A stretch of DNA of 32,337 nt, from assembly GCA_964645285.1 (NCBI GenBank), contig CAZYDR010000039.1, positions 1-32,337 on the forward strand, given 5' to 3'. Positions 1 to 7,958 of the stretch are shown piece by piece. Every line of letters begins with the position of its first letter. Position 1 is the first letter of the stretch. Below the pieces are notes generated by a model. That model had not been told where the DNA came from. It did no database searches and worked only from the letters and a program-made list of their open reading frames with translations. A program made the position numbers and the translations under genes. This stretch comes from JAYZAP01 sp964645285. GTDB lineage: Bacteria > Pseudomonadota > Alphaproteobacteria > JAAXGF01.

Positions 1-131
1 GAGTTACTATGGTTTTCAGTAGTCACACGTTTGTGTAACTTTCTGTGTAACATCATAAAAAAACCTCAATGAGATCAATGGCTGAGAATAACTGAGTAAC
101 TTTTGTGTAAGTTTACTATTCAACTATATCA
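1..131. other. AT-rich leader with imperfect direct repeats
   Basis: This stretch is far more AT-rich than the rest of the window and holds no convincing gene. An imperfect repeat of the form GTAACTTT(C)TGTGTAA occurs at 35-50 and again, one base shorter, at 96-110. A further TGTGTAAC lies at 32-39, overlapping the first copy. Bases 21-40 also form a near-perfect inverted repeat (AGTCACAC with GTGTAACT, one mismatch). It could be the promoter/operator region of the following hydrolase operon or the edge of a transferred segment. The sequence alone does not decide between these. Confidence 0.4.
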
Positions 132-1574
132 ATGACTTACACGCGATGTGCTATTCCCACCGACCAGGAAATCCAGCCGCCCCGAGGTGGCGATAGTTTC
201 TGGGACATCATTCTGTCACCGGGCCGCCTGTGGTCGGAACCGATTTATGATGGCCGGACCCGGGCCAGCTTTCCGTTCGTGCTCTCCAATTCCCTCGAGA
301 ACGATGCTCACAACGGCCTCGCCACGTTCCTGTTCGACGACGATGGGGTCTCTGAACTGCGATTCCAGATTGTCCAGGAGACGGCGACTTTTCTTGTGTC
401 CAACTGCTTCGATGCCTGGGGGGTTGCCGCCACGACCCTGCGCCACAACACGGCTGCCGTAACGTCACCGAATCCGGCACTTTTGCGGCCGTGGTCGGAC
501 CTGACCAAACACTACGACAGCGCGCTACTTGACGCCGCGACCCAAGGCGGCAGCGAAACAGCGATCGTCAGCGGGCTGGTCATGGACGGCGAAATCCATG
601 CCACACCCAGCCGCGCCCGCCACGGCAACTACCCCTATCCGCAACAAATGCGCCACGGGGGGTGGTCGGTGACCAAATCGGCGGCGGCGACCATGACCAT
701 GCTGCGTCTGGCCCAGAAGTACGGCGATGATGTTTTTGATGCCTATGTTGGCGATTATATCGATGTCAGCGCCAACCACGACGGCTGGGGCAGAATTACC
801 CTTGGCGACTGTCTCAACATGGCCACGGGTATCGGCGACGCCCAGCCCACGCAAGAACCCATGGCCATCCACGCCGACAACGACACTGACGGCGCCGGCG
901 CGGAGACCTATCGCCGGTGGTACGACCGGCCCACGGCCCAGGCCAAAATCGATGCCTGTTTCGCCTACGCCAATTATCCATGGGGGCCGGGCGAAGTGGC
1001 GCGTTATCGCGACCCGGATATCTTCATGGCCGGTACCGTCATGGATGCCATCTACAAGCACCACGAAGGCCCCGACGCCAACCTCTGGGCCATGATGCGC
1101 CGCGAGGTCTACGCGCCCATGGGCATCGACCATCTGCCCAAGAACCGGACCATTGAAACCAACGGCTCGTCAGGCTTGGCGCTGATGGCGTTCGGCTTGT
1201 TCCTGACCCTTGAAGACTGCAGCAAAATTGCGCGCCTGCTCCATGACGGCGGCAAGGCCGGCGACAAACAATTGTTGAGCCCAACCCTGCTAGCCCGTGC
1301 TACGGACCCGACGTCAGACAAGGGCCTGCCCACCGGCGACAGCACAGTGGATGATCCGATCACCTATCACATGGCGTTCTGGCACTATCCCTACCGGGAC
1401 AACAATGGCCGCCTATGGGTATTGCCCAAGATGAGCGGCTATGGCGGCAACATGGTATTGCTGCTGCCCAACGGCATGACCGCCCTGCGCTTTGCCCATG
1501 ATCCGGGCGACGTCGATGAGAAATACGATGTGCTGGCCTACGCCCGCATCGCCGACGCCATCCGACCGTTCTAG
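132..1574 (+). CDS. Serine hydrolase, beta-lactamase (class C / PBP-like) family
   Basis: Predicted cytoplasmic serine hydrolase of the beta-lactamase/6-aminohexanoate-dimer-hydrolase superfamily. The SxxK catalytic motif is Ser179-Val-Thr-Lys182. A YxN-like element is Tyr292-Arg-Asp294 in the context RYRDPDIFMAGTVMD. A glycine-rich SGYGGN near residue 438 takes the place of the KTG/HxG box. About 140 residues precede the catalytic domain and are not recognised; no signal peptide is seen. The ATG at 132 follows an in-frame stop at 108-110 but has no clear ribosome-binding site, so the exact start is uncertain. It heads a likely operon with the SDR and RidA-like genes. Family members cleave esters, amides or cyclic oligomers; the substrate here is unknown. 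The distant motifs and lack of a signal peptide argue against antibiotic resistance. Confidence 0.8.
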   Translation: MTYTRCAIPTDQEIQPPRGGDSFWDIILSPGRLWSEPIYDGRTRASFPFVLSNSLENDAHNGLATFLFDDDGVSELRFQIVQETATFLVSNCFDAWGVAATTLRHNTAAVTSPNPALLRPWSDLTKHYDSALLDAATQGGSETAIVSGLVMDGEIHATPSRARHGNYPYPQQMRHGGWSVTKSAAATMTMLRLAQKYGDDVFDAYVGDYIDVSANHDGWGRITLGDCLNMATGIGDAQPTQEPMAIHADNDTDGAGAETYRRWYDRPTAQAKIDACFAYANYPWGPGEVARYRDPDIFMAGTVMDAIYKHHEGPDANLWAMMRREVYAPMGIDHLPKNRTIETNGSSGLALMAFGLFLTLEDCSKIARLLHDGGKAGDKQLLSPTLLARATDPTSDKGLPTGDSTVDDPITYHMAFWHYPYRDNNGRLWVLPKMSGYGGNMVLLLPNGMTALRFAHDPGDVDEKYDVLAYARIADAIRPF

Positions 1575-1586
1575 GAGAACCCGCTC

Positions 1587-2339
1587 ATGAGTTCAGAAAA
1601 CAAAGTAGCCATTGTCACCGGCGCCGGCAGCGGCATCGGCCGCGAGGCCGCGGTGGCCCTGATGAACGAAGGCTATTGCGTCGGTCTCGCCGGGCGTCGC
1701 GTCGCCGCTCTCGAGGAAACCGCCGCCATGGTACCCAGCGCCAAAACCCTGACGGTTGTCACCGATGTGGGCGACCCGGCATCTGTGGCAGTCCTGTTCG
1801 CCGCTGTCCACGGCGCCTTCGGCCGGCTCGACCTTTTGTTCAACAACGCCGGCATCAGCGGCATCGGCGCCAACCTGGAAGACCTGCCCGTTGAGGTCTG
1901 GAAGGAGATCGTCGATACCAACCTGACCGGCTCCTTCCTGTGTACCCAGGAAGCCTTCCGCATCATGAAGTCACAAACGCCCCGGGGTGGCCGCATCATC
2001 AATAACGGTTCGATCTCCGCCGACCGGCCACGGCCCAACTCAGCACCCTACACGGCGACCAAGCACGCCATTACCGGGCTGACCAAATCGACGTCGCTCG
2101 ACGGCCGCAAATACGACATCGCCTGCGGCCAGATCGACATCGGTAACGTCGCCACCGAAATGACCGCCCAGATGACAGGCGGCGTGCCTCAGGCCGACGG
2201 CTCCATGGCGGCGGAACCGACGTTTGACTTGGGCGATCTCGGCCGCGCGGTCATCTTCATGGCCGGATTACCGCTCGACGCCAACGTTCAATTTATGACC
2301 ATCATGGCAACCAAGATGCCCTACATCGGGCGCGGATGA
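1587..2339 (+). CDS. Short-chain dehydrogenase/reductase (SDR)
   Basis: Classical SDR of 250 residues, expected to oxidise or reduce an alcohol/carbonyl with NAD(P). The cofactor motif TGAGSGIG spans residues 11-18 and the structural NNAG motif 86-89. The catalytic tetrad can be placed at Asn112, Ser142, Tyr155 and Lys159 (YTATK). A GGAGAA ribosome-binding site precedes the ATG, and the gene starts only 12 bases after the hydrolase, so it is very likely co-transcribed. Asp60 in VVTDVGD fits the adenine-contact position. The C-terminal end is family-typical. Substrate is not predictable; the neighbours suggest a small-molecule catabolic step. Confidence 0.9.
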   Translation: MSSENKVAIVTGAGSGIGREAAVALMNEGYCVGLAGRRVAALEETAAMVPSAKTLTVVTDVGDPASVAVLFAAVHGAFGRLDLLFNNAGISGIGANLEDLPVEVWKEIVDTNLTGSFLCTQEAFRIMKSQTPRGGRIINNGSISADRPRPNSAPYTATKHAITGLTKSTSLDGRKYDIACGQIDIGNVATEMTAQMTGGVPQADGSMAAEPTFDLGDLGRAVIFMAGLPLDANVQFMTIMATKMPYIGRG

Positions 2340-2349
2340 GGACCGAAAC

Positions 2350-3573
2350 ATGACCAGTAACTGGCAACTTCCGATCAGCTACAGCCATCACCGGGCAGCC
2401 AGCGCCGGCGGCCTGACCTTCGTGGGCGGCGCCGGAGACCTGGACGCCGCCGGCGTGATTCGCAATCCCGGCGACATTGACACCCAGATCGTTGGCGCCA
2501 TGGCGAACCTGGCCGAAGCCCTGGCCGCCGAGAATTGCGTCATTGGCGATGTGGTGCGGCTCAAGGCCTATTACACCGCGCCCGATACCGACGACTGGCC
2601 TATCATCGCCGCCCTGGCGAAACTCTTACCCGATGAACCCCTGCCGGCCATCAGCACCCTGCCCGAGCCGCACCAGCCGTTCACCGACCAACTTATCCAG
2701 CTGCAGGCCATCGCCCAGCGCGACTGGCGGCAGGGCGACGATATCCGGGTGGCGACCCGGCCGGTGCCGGCGACGGCCCGCGACCTGCTCGGTGACCGGC
2801 CCCTTACCGGCGCCATTCGGGCCGGCGAGTTCATTGCCGTATCCAACCGCACGGCGGCCGACGGTGACGATGTGATTGCCGATCCCGGCGACGGCATTGC
2901 CCAGAGCCACATCATCATGGGCATCTATGAAGACGCCCTGGCCGAAATCGGCGCCTCGCTCCAGGACGCGGTCAAGATGGAGGGCTATTATTTCGGCACA
3001 ACCCGTGAGCAATGGGCCGGCATGGCCAAGGCCAGGGCCAGCCATTTCCACGAGCCGGGACCGGTGGCGACCGTGGTACCGGGCCATAATCTGTGGCCAA
3101 AGGACGCGGTCACCAAAATCGAAGTCCTGGCCATTCGTGAACGCTGGAACGGCTTCGACAAATATATCCCCCGCGAGGACCATTGGCCCAAGCGGGTGTG
3201 GGATTGGCCGATCCCCCTGCCCTATCGCCAGGGTATCAGTGCCCGCGATGTCATCTGGCTCGGCGGCCAGGTGCCATCAGAGCCCTACAGCAACTCGGGC
3301 AAGCGCATGCTCGAAGGCCAACTCATGCCGCAAACCCGTATGGCCATGAGCTATATCGAGGACCTGCTACGCCCGTTCGGGCGGCGGCCCGGCGACCTCA
3401 AGTTCCTGGTCTGCTATTTCGCCTCCGAAGGTAGCCAGGCGGAAACCGAAGCGTTTGTCGCCACCCTGGCCGATTGCGTCGGCGGTGCCCTGCCGCCCAT
3501 GACCCTGGTTCCCCAACCCCACATGCACTCGCCGGAGATCAAGGTGGAGATTTGGGGCGCCGCCCAGGGATAA
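2350..3573 (+). CDS. RidA/YjgF/UK114-like protein with three tandem domains
   Basis: A 407-residue protein that reads as three consecutive RidA/YjgF-like units: roughly 5-125 (ending in LIQLQAIAQ), 140-270 (ending in TKIEVLAIRE) and 285-405 (ending in IKVEIWGAAQ). Stand-alone RidA proteins are about 130 residues and form homotrimers with active sites at subunit interfaces, so this chain may be a covalent pseudo-trimer (inference). The arginine that RidA uses to bind the carboxylate of imine substrates, normally just before the last strand, is not seen in any of the three units; those segments read LPEPHQPF, VPGHNLWPKD and VPQPHMHSPE. True enamine/imine deaminase activity is therefore doubtful. 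The gene starts 10 bases after the SDR with a GAGGA site and belongs to the same operon. Confidence 0.8.
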   Translation: MTSNWQLPISYSHHRAASAGGLTFVGGAGDLDAAGVIRNPGDIDTQIVGAMANLAEALAAENCVIGDVVRLKAYYTAPDTDDWPIIAALAKLLPDEPLPAISTLPEPHQPFTDQLIQLQAIAQRDWRQGDDIRVATRPVPATARDLLGDRPLTGAIRAGEFIAVSNRTAADGDDVIADPGDGIAQSHIIMGIYEDALAEIGASLQDAVKMEGYYFGTTREQWAGMAKARASHFHEPGPVATVVPGHNLWPKDAVTKIEVLAIRERWNGFDKYIPREDHWPKRVWDWPIPLPYRQGISARDVIWLGGQVPSEPYSNSGKRMLEGQLMPQTRMAMSYIEDLLRPFGRRPGDLKFLVCYFASEGSQAETEAFVATLADCVGGALPPMTLVPQPHMHSPEIKVEIWGAAQG

Positions 3574-3577
3574 GTAC

Positions 3578-3748
3578 ATGCACAAGCTAATCGCGCTGTC
3601 GTTGGTCCTGTGAGCCGGCTTCGAATTCGTCGATTACGCCGATATGTTTTTCAAGGCAGACGACGAATTGCGCTTTGAGGTCGGGCGCCGGACGGTCAGG
3701 GGCAGCACCGACCGCTTCACATTTCTATTCCAGAAACCCGCCGAGTAA
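3578..3748 (+). pseudogene. Small ORF interrupted by an in-frame TGA
   Basis: Directly after the RidA-like gene an ATG at 3578 opens a 57-codon frame with a hydrophobic start (MHKLIALSLVL). It hits TGA at codon 12 (3611-3613) and then continues in the same frame, with protein-like composition, to TAA at 3746-3748. The downstream part contains AGFEFVDYADMFF and ends FTFLFQKPAE. The simplest reading is a decayed fourth gene of the operon, or one with a sequencing error. A shorter product could start at the internal ATG at 3644. I do not recognise the family. The 13 bases that follow run to the end of the next, convergent gene. Confidence 0.45.
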
Positions 3749-3761
3749 CTGTTGCGGGCGC

Positions 3762-4910
3762 CTATCCCGGTGCGGAATCAAGCGCCTGGCTGAGATCGGC
3801 GATGATGTCCTCGGGGTCTTCGATCCCCACGGACAGCCGCACCAGGCCGTCCGATAGACCACGGGCGTGGCGGTCGGCATCGGGAACCTCGGCGTGGGTC
3901 ATGGTCGCCGGATGGGTGATCATGGTCTCGACGGCGCCCAGGCTCTCGGCCAGTCCGGCCAGCTTGACCCCGTTCATGACCGCCTTACCGGCCGGAATGC
4001 CACCGGTCAGTTCGAACGACAGCATACCGCTGAAGCCCGACATCTGAGCCTTGGCGATATCGTGCTGAGGATGGGATTCGAGGCCGGGATAAATCACATT
4101 GGAGACTTTGTCGTGGGCCTCGAGGAACTCGGCGACCTGCTGGGCGTTCGAGCTTTGACGCTCCATGCGCAGGCTCAACGTCTTGAGGCCGAGCAGGGTC
4201 AGCCAGCAATCGAACGGGCTGGACACCGCGCCGATGGTCTTCTGGATGAACTTGAGCTGATCGCGGATGTCTTCGCGGTTAGTGATGACGATGCCGCCGA
4301 TGATTTGGTTGTGGCCGCTGAGATACTTGGTGGTCGAGTGCATGACGATATCGGCGCCAAGTTCCAGCGGACGCAGGAAGACTGGCGTGGCGAAGGTCGA
4401 ATCAACCCCGAAGTAAAGCCCATTCTCCTTGGCGATGGACGACATGATCTCGACGTCGGTGACCTTGAGCAACGGATTGGTCGGCGTCTCGATCCACAGC
4501 ATCTTGGTCTCGGGACGGATTGCCTGGCGCACGGTTTCCGGCTGCGAGGTATCCACATAAGTGAAGCTGAGACCGTAGTTCTCGAGCACCTTGTTGAAAT
4601 GCCGCGATACGCCGCCATAAACATCGTCGGAACAAACCACGTGATCGCCGGATTTCAGCAGTTTCATGCAGCTATCCACGGCAGCCATGCCGCTGGAGTA
4701 GCTGATACCGTATTCGCCGCCTTCGATGGCCGCCAGATTATCCTCGAGCACCTGGCGCGTCGGGTTAGACGAGCGGGTGTAGTCGAAGCCCAGGTCGCGG
4801 CCAACTTCGGGCAGCACATAGGTTGCCGTCTGATAGATCGGCGGGACAATCGATCCGGTGGTGGGATCGGGCGTAATTCCGGCGTGTACGACTTTGGTAT
4901 CGAATTTCAC
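3762..4910 (-). CDS. Cys/Met-metabolism PLP enzyme (cystathionine gamma-synthase/lyase type)
   Basis: PLP-dependent gamma- or beta-replacing/eliminating enzyme of the cystathionine family, 382 residues and full length. The PLP lysine is Lys195 in HSTTKYLSGH, Asp170 (GVDSTFATP) is the pyridine-nitrogen partner, and Tyr44/Arg46 of DYTRSSNPT match the phosphate-binding loop. I chose the GTG at 4908-4910 (product starting MKFDTKVVHAG) because an AGGAG site (4917-4921) lies six bases upstream and family members start with similar residues; a longer frame is open further upstream. Synthase, gamma-lyase and beta-lyase activities cannot be told apart by eye. It lies downstream of the small membrane protein and agmatinase on the same strand, probably in one transcript. 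Confidence 0.88.
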   Translation of the reverse strand: MKFDTKVVHAGITPDPTTGSIVPPIYQTATYVLPEVGRDLGFDYTRSSNPTRQVLEDNLAAIEGGEYGISYSSGMAAVDSCMKLLKSGDHVVCSDDVYGGVSRHFNKVLENYGLSFTYVDTSQPETVRQAIRPETKMLWIETPTNPLLKVTDVEIMSSIAKENGLYFGVDSTFATPVFLRPLELGADIVMHSTTKYLSGHNQIIGGIVITNREDIRDQLKFIQKTIGAVSSPFDCWLTLLGLKTLSLRMERQSSNAQQVAEFLEAHDKVSNVIYPGLESHPQHDIAKAQMSGFSGMLSFELTGGIPAGKAVMNGVKLAGLAESLGAVETMITHPATMTHAEVPDADRHARGLSDGLVRLSVGIEDPEDIIADLSQALDSAPG

Positions 4911-4958
4911 GTGCGGCTCCTGTTTCACTAAGATCTGTCGGCGTTGGTTCAAACCGGG

Positions 4959-5162
4959 TTAGCTGTCACGGTCCAGCTTGGTTGCCAGGAAGGGGATGAA
5001 GGAGAATATACAGGCGAAGAAAAAGAAGAGGCTTGCCAGTAGCGACACCATATCGCCGGCTCTGTAGCTGGAAATGATATAGGCGATCGCCGATAGGGTG
5101 AAGAAAATCCACCCCCAAAGCTGAAACCGCCAATTGCGGCGGGTTGGCTCGGTGCCACTCAT
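4959..5162 (-). CDS. Small two-helix membrane protein coupled to the agmatinase gene
   Basis: A 67-residue protein beginning MSGTEPTRRNWRFQLWGW. Two hydrophobic segments (about 17-33 and 38-60) are joined by a short polar turn (SSYRAGD), and the tail is charged (TKLDRDS). The ATG at 5160-5162 overlaps the agmatinase stop as ATGA, a classic translational-coupling arrangement that supports this frame over the overlapping alternatives. The second helix is rich in phenylalanine (LFFFFACIFSF). I do not recognise the family. Position suggests a membrane partner or transporter accessory for the ureohydrolase or its substrate, which is inference only. Confidence 0.7.
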   Translation of the reverse strand: MSGTEPTRRNWRFQLWGWIFFTLSAIAYIISSYRAGDMVSLLASLFFFFACIFSFIPFLATKLDRDS

Positions 5163-6112
5163 GCCTGGCGTGATGCGATCAGGCAGAAGTAGTCGAGCAG
5201 CAACGACGCCGCGGCCAGGGAGGTCACATCGCCAACATCGTAGGCCGGCGCCACCTCGACCAGATCCATGCTGACGAAATCGATGGCCGTGAGGCCACGG
5301 ATGATCTTCTGGGCCTGCCAAGTACTAAGGCCGCCGCAGACCGGCGTCCCGGTGCCGGGCGCGAAGGCCGGGTCGAGGCAATCGATGTCGAAGGTCAGAT
5401 AGGCCTTGTTGTCGCCGACGATGTCGCAAACCCGCTCGGCCACCGCCTTTGGCCCATTCTCGTGGACCCAGTCGGCGTCGAGAATGTTGAAATCGTGAGT
5501 CTCGGTATTGAGGGTGCGAAGGCCGATCTGCACCGATTTGGTCGGATCGACCAGACCGAGGCGGGCGGCGTGATAGAACATGGTGCCGTGGTCGATGCGC
5601 TCGTCAGCCTCGCTCCAGGTGTCGCAGTGGGCGTCGAAATGAACCAGCGACAGAGGCCCATGGACCTTGTGGTGGGCCTTGAGCAGGGGATAGGTGACGA
5701 AATGGTCGCCGCCCATGGTGACCATGGCGGTTCCTGTCGCCAGGATATCGTCAGCATGCTTTTCGATGGCCGCCGGAACCTGGTCGGGATAGCCGCTGTC
5801 GAAGGCGCAGTCGCCGCAGTCAACCACGGCCAGGGTCTTGAACGGATCAAAGCCCCAGGGCCACGGCGCGCCTTCCCAGGACAGATTGGTCGAGGCCTCG
5901 CGGATGCCCCGGGGTCCAAAGCGGGTGCCCGGCCGGTTGGCGGTGGCCAGGTCGTAGGTCACCCCGCTGACTGCAATGTCGGCGCCTTCAAGGTTTTTGG
6001 AATAGTTTCGCCGGAACAGGCTGAGCACGCCCGAGTACGGCATTTCATTACCCATGCCACGGAGATCGCCGCCCTGGATGGCGCGATCGGGATTGTGTTC
6101 AAGGTTGACCAT
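5159..6112 (-). CDS. Agmatinase / arginase-family ureohydrolase
   Basis: Cytoplasmic binuclear-manganese ureohydrolase, 317 residues, hydrolysing a guanidino compound to urea plus an amine. The metal ligands are all present: His137 in GGDHFVTYP, Asp160/His162/Asp164 in HFDAHCDTW, and Asp242/Asp244 in FDIDCLDPAFAPGTGTP. The segment RPGTRFGPRGIREAS near 60-74 is typical of agmatinases, so agmatine to putrescine plus urea is the default reaction. Related enzymes act on guanidinobutyrate or guanidinopropionate, so substrate remains open. It is the first gene of a minus-strand group and is divergent from the HlyU-like gene. Confidence is high for family, moderate for substrate. Confidence 0.88.
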   Translation of the reverse strand: MVNLEHNPDRAIQGGDLRGMGNEMPYSGVLSLFRRNYSKNLEGADIAVSGVTYDLATANRPGTRFGPRGIREASTNLSWEGAPWPWGFDPFKTLAVVDCGDCAFDSGYPDQVPAAIEKHADDILATGTAMVTMGGDHFVTYPLLKAHHKVHGPLSLVHFDAHCDTWSEADERIDHGTMFYHAARLGLVDPTKSVQIGLRTLNTETHDFNILDADWVHENGPKAVAERVCDIVGDNKAYLTFDIDCLDPAFAPGTGTPVCGGLSTWQAQKIIRGLTAIDFVSMDLVEVAPAYDVGDVTSLAAASLLLDYFCLIASRQA

Positions 6113-6192
6113 TCCGCATGTCCTTCACGTCACCACTGTACCGCCGAACATAGCGACTTCGGCGGTCCGTTCAACGATGGAAATGACCGCCG

Positions 6193-6221
6193 TAGGCATG
6201 TGCGCTCCAAACCGCTATAAT
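6193..6221 (+). promoter_or_regulatory. Candidate sigma-70 promoter for the HlyU/decarboxylase pair
   Basis: A perfect TATAAT at 6216-6221 lies 17 bases downstream of TAGGCA (6193-6198, four of six matches to the -35 consensus). Transcription would start about 15 bases before the ATG at 6243, leaving a short leader that contains a strong GGAGGG ribosome-binding site. It lies in the divergent gap between the agmatinase and the HlyU-like gene. Confidence 0.5.
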
Positions 6222-6242
6222 GAGCCCTCGGAGGGTTGAGAC

Positions 6243-6545
6243 ATGGCACCGATTTTCGGAGACTTCTTCAAGAACCTATTGGGCGGCGATGGCGGCGGTA
6301 GCGAGCCGGTAGTCAGCGACCCCATCGAATACAACGGCTACGTCATCCGACCGGCGCCGCGCCAGGACAGCGGCCGCTGGCTGACCGCCGGCATTGTTAT
6401 CAAAACCTTTGAGGACGGCGACAAGGAGCACCACTTCGTGCGCGCCGAAACCCACGGCAACCCGGACGACGCCACCAGCTTCTCGATCATCAAGGGCAAG
6501 CAGATCGTCGATGATCTGGGCGACCGCATGTTCAAGAGCAAATGA
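6243..6545 (+). CDS. HlyU-family domain protein
   Basis: A 100-residue protein matching the HlyU-type family (known from a Vibrio transcriptional regulator of haemolysin). The core NGYVIRPAPR, GRWLTAGIVIKTF, HHFVRAETH, and the C-terminal KGKQIVDDLGDRMFK are the recognisable conserved stretches. The N-terminus is glycine-rich and probably flexible. No helix-turn-helix of a standard type is visible; members of this family may regulate indirectly. The stop overlaps the next start as ATGA, so production is coupled to the PLP decarboxylase-like enzyme. That suggests a shared role, either as regulator or protein partner (inference). The start is supported by GGAGGG upstream. Confidence 0.75.
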   Translation: MAPIFGDFFKNLLGGDGGGSEPVVSDPIEYNGYVIRPAPRQDSGRWLTAGIVIKTFEDGDKEHHFVRAETHGNPDDATSFSIIKGKQIVDDLGDRMFKSK

Positions 6546-7957
6546 CCACCGCGGCAGCCCTGCTCGACGCCAATCTGACGCCGAGCGACCAACTCACTGT
6601 CTCGGGCGACGGCGATCTGTTGATCGAGGGCGCCCGGGCGGCCGATCTGGTGGCGCGCTACGGCTCGCCCCTGTTCGTCTTCTCCGAGGCTACCCTGGTG
6701 ACGAACTACCACCGGGTGCGCGCCGCCTTCGACGCGGTGTGGCCAGGGCCGGTCAACGCCATGTACGCCATCAAGTGCAACCCCAACTTCGCGCTCCGCG
6801 CCGTGTTGTACAGCGAGGGCGCCGGCGGCGACTGTTTCGGCCTGCCCGAGATCGAGGCGACCTTCGCCGGCGGCGCCGATCCGGCGCTGATCGCGCTTAA
6901 CGGCTCGCACAAGACCGAGGCGGAACTGCGCCGGGCCATGGAGATCGGCATCACCATCAACATGGACGCCGAGGAAGAAATCGATCTGGTCGAGCGCGTC
7001 GCCGCCGACCTCGACACAAGGGTCCGGGTCAACATCCGACTCAAAGTGGTACCCGAGGCCTTCGCCGATTTCTCCAGCGACTCATATCCTCTGGAAGGCG
7101 ATGTGCGGGGCTTTCTCACCGCCCTGAAATGGGGCGTCACCCTGCCCACGGCGGAACGTATGGTGCGCCGCCTTCAGGGCCATGAGCGTCTCGAACTCAC
7201 CGGCTACCACTCCCACTTTGGCCGCCTGGTCCGCAAGCTTGAGAATTTTGCATCCTTCGAGGGCGAAGTCGGGCGCATGATCGCGGCGATCTATGAGGCC
7301 ACCGGTTTCGCGCCCAAGGTCATCGACATCGGCGGCGGCTGGCCGCGAAAGCGCGATCCGGAATCACGCTCGGCCGTGCTCAACCCCCACGATATCGAGG
7401 ACTATGCCCGGGTCGCCGTCGAGGCCCTGCTAGCGCCCCTCGAAGCCGTCGGCTGCCCCACCGAATGGCTGTGGGTCGAGCCCGGCCGCTACATCGTCGG
7501 CAACGCCGGCGTGCTGCTGACCACCGCCGGCGGCATCAAGCACGACGCGGACATGATGTGGCTGAATGTGGACGCCAGCGGCAATATCCTGCCGGTCATG
7601 GTCAACGAAGGCAGCGTCAATCTGATCCTGCCGACCACGGGCATGGAGCGTGTGGCCGACACCGCCTACGACGTCGTCGGGCCGATTTGCATCCCTGATG
7701 TACTGGCCTCCGGCTACCGGCTGCCGGCAATCGAACCCGGCGAGGTCATGGCGGTGCTCGACGCCGGTTTCTATGCCGAGGGCGAGGCGGCGAAAATCAA
7801 CTCGGTGCCTTTCCCCGCGAGTGTCCTGGTCAACGACGGCACTCCGGAACTAATCCGCCGCGCCGAAACCTGGCAGGAGGTCTTCCAGACCCAGATCATC
7901 CCCGAGCGCCTGCGCCACCCCGGCCTCGGCGACAATTGGCGCGCCGCCGGGGAGTGA
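6542..7957 (+). CDS. Fold-III PLP decarboxylase-like protein (DAP/ornithine decarboxylase family 2)
   Basis: Alanine-racemase-fold PLP enzyme of 471 residues. The cofactor lysine is Lys78 in YAIKCNPN, the phosphate-binding glycine motif is IDIGGGWP near residue 263, and the beta-barrel ends with VLDAGFYAEGEAA. Diaminopimelate, ornithine and arginine decarboxylases have a C-E/D-S-x-D type substrate motif after GP. Here it reads GPICIPDVLASG, so the cysteine and aspartate persist but the intervening residues differ. This and the 40-residue N-terminal extension argue against calling it LysA. The probable reaction is decarboxylation or racemisation of an amino acid. It is translationally coupled to the HlyU-like gene. 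Its stop is one base from the stop of the convergent oxidase gene. Confidence 0.8.
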   Translation: MTTAAALLDANLTPSDQLTVSGDGDLLIEGARAADLVARYGSPLFVFSEATLVTNYHRVRAAFDAVWPGPVNAMYAIKCNPNFALRAVLYSEGAGGDCFGLPEIEATFAGGADPALIALNGSHKTEAELRRAMEIGITINMDAEEEIDLVERVAADLDTRVRVNIRLKVVPEAFADFSSDSYPLEGDVRGFLTALKWGVTLPTAERMVRRLQGHERLELTGYHSHFGRLVRKLENFASFEGEVGRMIAAIYEATGFAPKVIDIGGGWPRKRDPESRSAVLNPHDIEDYARVAVEALLAPLEAVGCPTEWLWVEPGRYIVGNAGVLLTTAGGIKHDADMMWLNVDASGNILPVMVNEGSVNLILPTTGMERVADTAYDVVGPICIPDVLASGYRLPAIEPGEVMAVLDAGFYAEGEAAKINSVPFPASVLVNDGTPELIRRAETWQEVFQTQIIPERLRHPGLGDNWRAAGE

Positions 7958-7958
7958 A

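Noticed and set aside
132..1574. The first gene as an antibiotic-resistance beta-lactamase
   Set aside because: It has SxxK but no signal peptide, no KTG box, and a long unrelated N-terminal part. It sits in a catabolic-looking operon.
3867..4931. Plus-strand open frame of 354 codons opposite the PLP lyase gene
   Set aside because: It mirrors the well-supported lyase in the complementary frame. It has no ribosome-binding site or recognisable domain, and the composition is that of a high-GC shadow.
5462..6220. Plus-strand open frame opposite the agmatinase
   Set aside because: Agmatinase has all its metal ligands on the minus strand. This frame shows no domain and runs into the divergent promoter region.
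6542..7957. Naming the PLP enzyme lysA (diaminopimelate decarboxylase)
   Set aside because: The substrate motif (CIPD) and N-terminal extension differ from true LysA, and no lysine-pathway genes are nearby.
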